A stretch of 64,000 bases of DNA, taken from the NCBI RefSeq assembly GCF_030269665.1, contig NZ_BSTS01000004.1:248001-312000 (forward strand), in the 5' to 3' direction. The position numbers were made by a program, and so were the translations under genes. Position 1 is the stretch's first letter. Each line of letters starts with the position of its first letter. This DNA comes from Actinomycetospora sp. NBRC 106375 (GTDB lineage Bacteria > Actinomycetota > Actinomycetes > Mycobacteriales > Pseudonocardiaceae). Below, piece by piece: positions 62,328-64,000 of the stretch. The notes below the pieces were generated by a model that was not told the origin of the DNA, did no database searches, and was given only the letters and a program-made list of their open reading frames with translations.

Positions 62328-64000
62328 TGCTCCTCCTCGTCCCCGGGACGCTCGCCGCGCGCCGGCTCGTCCGCGGTGTCGGCCGGTCGGCCCCGGCGGG
62401 TGGTGCGCCCGTCGGCGACACCCTGCTGATAACTGGCGAGACGTCCGCGGATCGCGTCGGCACTGCGTCGCGGGCCGCCCGCACCCTCGCCGGGACCCGC
62501 AGCCGCCGTGCGGGCGGCGCCCGGCACGAGCTGGGCCCGGGGACGGCGCCGGGGCAGACCCGACTCCGTCGTGCCACCGGCGCTGGTGCCGGCGTCGAGC
62601 GCGTCCGCGGTCGCCGCGGCCGCGCGCCAGCCCTCGTCGCCGGACGTCGACGCCCACTCGGCGTCGTCCGGTCCGGCCGAGGGTGGTGCCTCGCGGAACC
62701 ACGCGGACGCGACCTCGTCGTAGATCGGCGTCCGCTCCCGCCGCGGCGTGCCCGCCCGGCCGGGGAGACGCTCGGGGACCGCGCGCCCGGGTCCGTTGGC
62801 ACCGTTGGCACCGTTGGCACCGTTGGCACCGTTGGCACCGTTGGCACCGTTGGCACCGTTGGCACCGTTGGCACCGTTGGCACCGTTGGCACCGTTGGCA
62901 CCGTTGGCACCGTTGGCGCCGCCGCCGGTGCGGGCGTGCCCGTTCCCGGTGTCGGGGCTCGCCGGCGGGGCGTCGAAGAGACGCCCGCCGTCGCCGGCCT
63001 CCGTGCCGAACGCGGCCGGGGGCGCCGACCGCGCACCCGATCGGCGCGGCAGCCCCGCCGGCGGCTGGAGACCCTCCTCCGGACCCTCCGGGGCGGCCGG
63101 GGCCTGCGCGTCGCCGGCGGGCGGCGGGGGCGTCGGCTCGGCCGACCGCCGCGGCAGGGGCGACCCCGGCGGCGGCCGGAAGCCCTGCGGGGCGGGCTCC
63201 CCCGGTGCCGACGGACCCGTCGCCTCGGCCGGCGCCGCCGGCTCGGACAGAGCGGCGGGCGCCTCGGGTGACCCGGGCGACGCGGGTGCTTCCGGCCGGG
63301 CCGGCGCGGACCACGCCGCCGGCGCTCCCGGCCCGGCGGTCTCCGTGTCCCCGGGGTCCCCCGGGGACATCGGGGACACGGGCTCCTCGGCGGAGCCGGG
63401 GGACCGACGGGGCCGCAGTCGCGGCGCCATGCCCGGCGACAACGCCGGGCCGCCCGGGGACAGGCGCCGACCCGTGGGCCGCAGCCCGCGACCCTCGCCC
63501 GGCGTCTCCGCGGCGTCCGGGATCTCCGGGGTCTCCTCGGCGACCGGCGCGGGGGTCTCGTCCGCCGGCGCACCGGTGACCGGAGCCCCGGCACTCGCGG
63601 CGGCCTGCTCCTCGTCCGTGGCGTCCGTGGCGTCCGTGGCGTCCGGTGCGTCCGTGGCGTCCGGCACACCGGGAGCCTCACCGCCGACCTCGGGGGAGGT
63701 GTCCCCCTCCGCGGCGGCCGGTGCCGTGCGGGGCTGCGGGCGCAGGACGCGCGGGCGCAGCGGGAGCGTGCCGCGCCGCGTGGGCGCGGGCGCCGCGTCC
63801 TCGTCCGACGGCTCCGCGTCCGCCGCGGCGGACGGCGCGGCGGCCTCCGCCGCGTCGACGCTCGCCTCGGCGGCCTCCGGCGGCGGACCGACCCGGTTCT
63901 CGACCGGATCGTCGACCCGGCCCTCGGTGCCCCCGACGTCCTCGCGGACCTGGCCGGCCTCCTCGGGATCCGCGTCGGACGGACCGGGCGGCGGCACGAC
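62324..64000 (-). CDS. cvnA: Conservon sensor kinase CvnA, C-terminal tail only
   Basis: Only about 558 C-terminal residues of a much longer protein are inside the window. They are Pro/Ala/Glu-rich linker without a kinase fold. They contain a perfect (GAN)14-type run from a 9-bp DNA repeat, PTPPPPAG-type segments, and the conserved ending [22 protein letters not shown] that is typical for CvnA kinases. The kinase part would lie beyond position 64000. It overlaps the roadblock gene by 4 bp. Confidence 0.82.
   Translation of the reverse strand, partial: VVPPPGPSDADPEEAGQVREDVGGTEGRVDDPVENRVGPPPEAAEASVDAAEAAAPSAAADAEPSDEDAAPAPTRRGTLPLRPRVLRPQPRTAPAAAEGDTSPEVGGEAPGVPDATDAPDATDATDATDEEQAAASAGAPVTGAPADETPAPVAEETPEIPDAAETPGEGRGLRPTGRRLSPGGPALSPGMAPRLRPRRSPGSAEEPVSPMSPGDPGDTETAGPGAPAAWSAPARPEAPASPGSPEAPAALSEPAAPAEATGPSAPGEPAPQGFRPPPGSPLPRRSAEPTPPPPAGDAQAPAAPEGPEEGLQPPAGLPRRSGARSAPPAAFGTEAGDGGRLFDAPPASPDTGNGHARTGGGANGANGANGANGANGANGANGANGANGANGANGANGANGANGPGRAVPERLPGRAGTPRRERTPIYDEVASAWFREAPPSAGPDDAEWASTSGDEGWRAAAATADALDAGTSAGGTTESGLPRRRPRAQLVPGAARTAAAGPGEGAGGPRRSADAIRGRLASYQQGVADGRTTRRGRPADTADEPARGERPGDEEEQ
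62793..62918. repeat. 9-bp tandem repeat, 14 units, in cvnA
   Basis: Units of CCGTTGGCA repeat 14 times without interruption (the last ends CCGTTGGCG), encoding Gly-Ala-Asn on the minus strand. Because 9 bp keeps frame, copy number can change without breaking the gene. Confidence 0.95.

Noticed and set aside
62793-62918. CRISPR-like array
   Set aside because: The units are 9 bp with no spacers, coding, and in frame. No cas genes are nearby.

Overview
The window is a gene-dense, very GC-rich stretch with GTG starts and many 4-bp ATGA/GTGA overlaps. It carries mycofactocin genes, a conservon-type GTPase operon, Rpf proteins and LAL/LuxR regulators. These point to an actinobacterium, most likely of the Pseudonocardiaceae (Pseudonocardia or Actinomycetospora type). 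That assignment is an inference from gene content. No tRNA, rRNA, CRISPR array, transposase or phage gene was found.

Layout. 1-6.8 kb: mycofactocin accessory genes (MftF-type glycosyltransferase cut by the window edge, MftE-type creatininase family peptidase, two FadH/OYE-type flavoproteins) with a thioesterase-like and an ATP-grasp gene. 7-8.5 kb: a transmembrane Hsp70-like protein. 8.5-17 kb: a Calvin cycle island (cbbY-like phosphatase, phosphoribulokinase, a response regulator and GAF histidine kinase, red-type cbbL/cbbS, cbbX, a LysR regulator, class I aldolase). 17-19 kb: small unknowns and a hydrolase. 19.3-23 kb: mycofactocin core mftA-mftB-mftC, divergent from mftR plus a GntR gene, then an SDR. 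23-28.4 kb: NDMA-type methanol dehydrogenase, His-rich MoxR ATPase, His-rich VWA protein and an MftM-like methyltransferase. 28.5-35 kb: acyl-CoA ligase, bacterial nitric oxide synthase, a Pro-rich membrane protein and a flavohaemoglobin-like protein. 35-44.7 kb: OsmC protein, MFS exporter with HxlR regulator, an ECF41-type sigma factor with its carboxymuconolactone decarboxylase-like partner, a two-component system with a second iron-type alcohol dehydrogenase, a PIG-L deacetylase and AzlCD. 44.7-52 kb: a LAL regulator with two probable targets, and a CoxD/CoxE/CoxI-like set. 52-60.5 kb: twin Rpf genes, moaE-mog-moaC, malic enzyme, a MobA/MocA-like nucleotidyltransferase and a helicase-domain protein. 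60.6-64 kb: a conservon (GTPase, DUF742, roadblock, and the C-terminal tail of the sensor kinase).

Read together, methanol or other alcohols would be oxidised by mycofactocin-dependent dehydrogenases. The resulting CO2 could be refixed by red-type RuBisCO kept active by CbbX. The MoxR/VWA pair next to the methanol dehydrogenase probably matures it, and the MftM-like enzyme would methylate the mycofactocin glycan. Formaldehyde and formate oxidation genes are not in the window.

The most unusual signal is a set of at least six different short palindromic DNA families. They mostly sit between genes, but two have inserted in frame inside mycofactocin genes (the glycosyltransferase and one flavoprotein). 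One family contains perfect palindromes with no loop.
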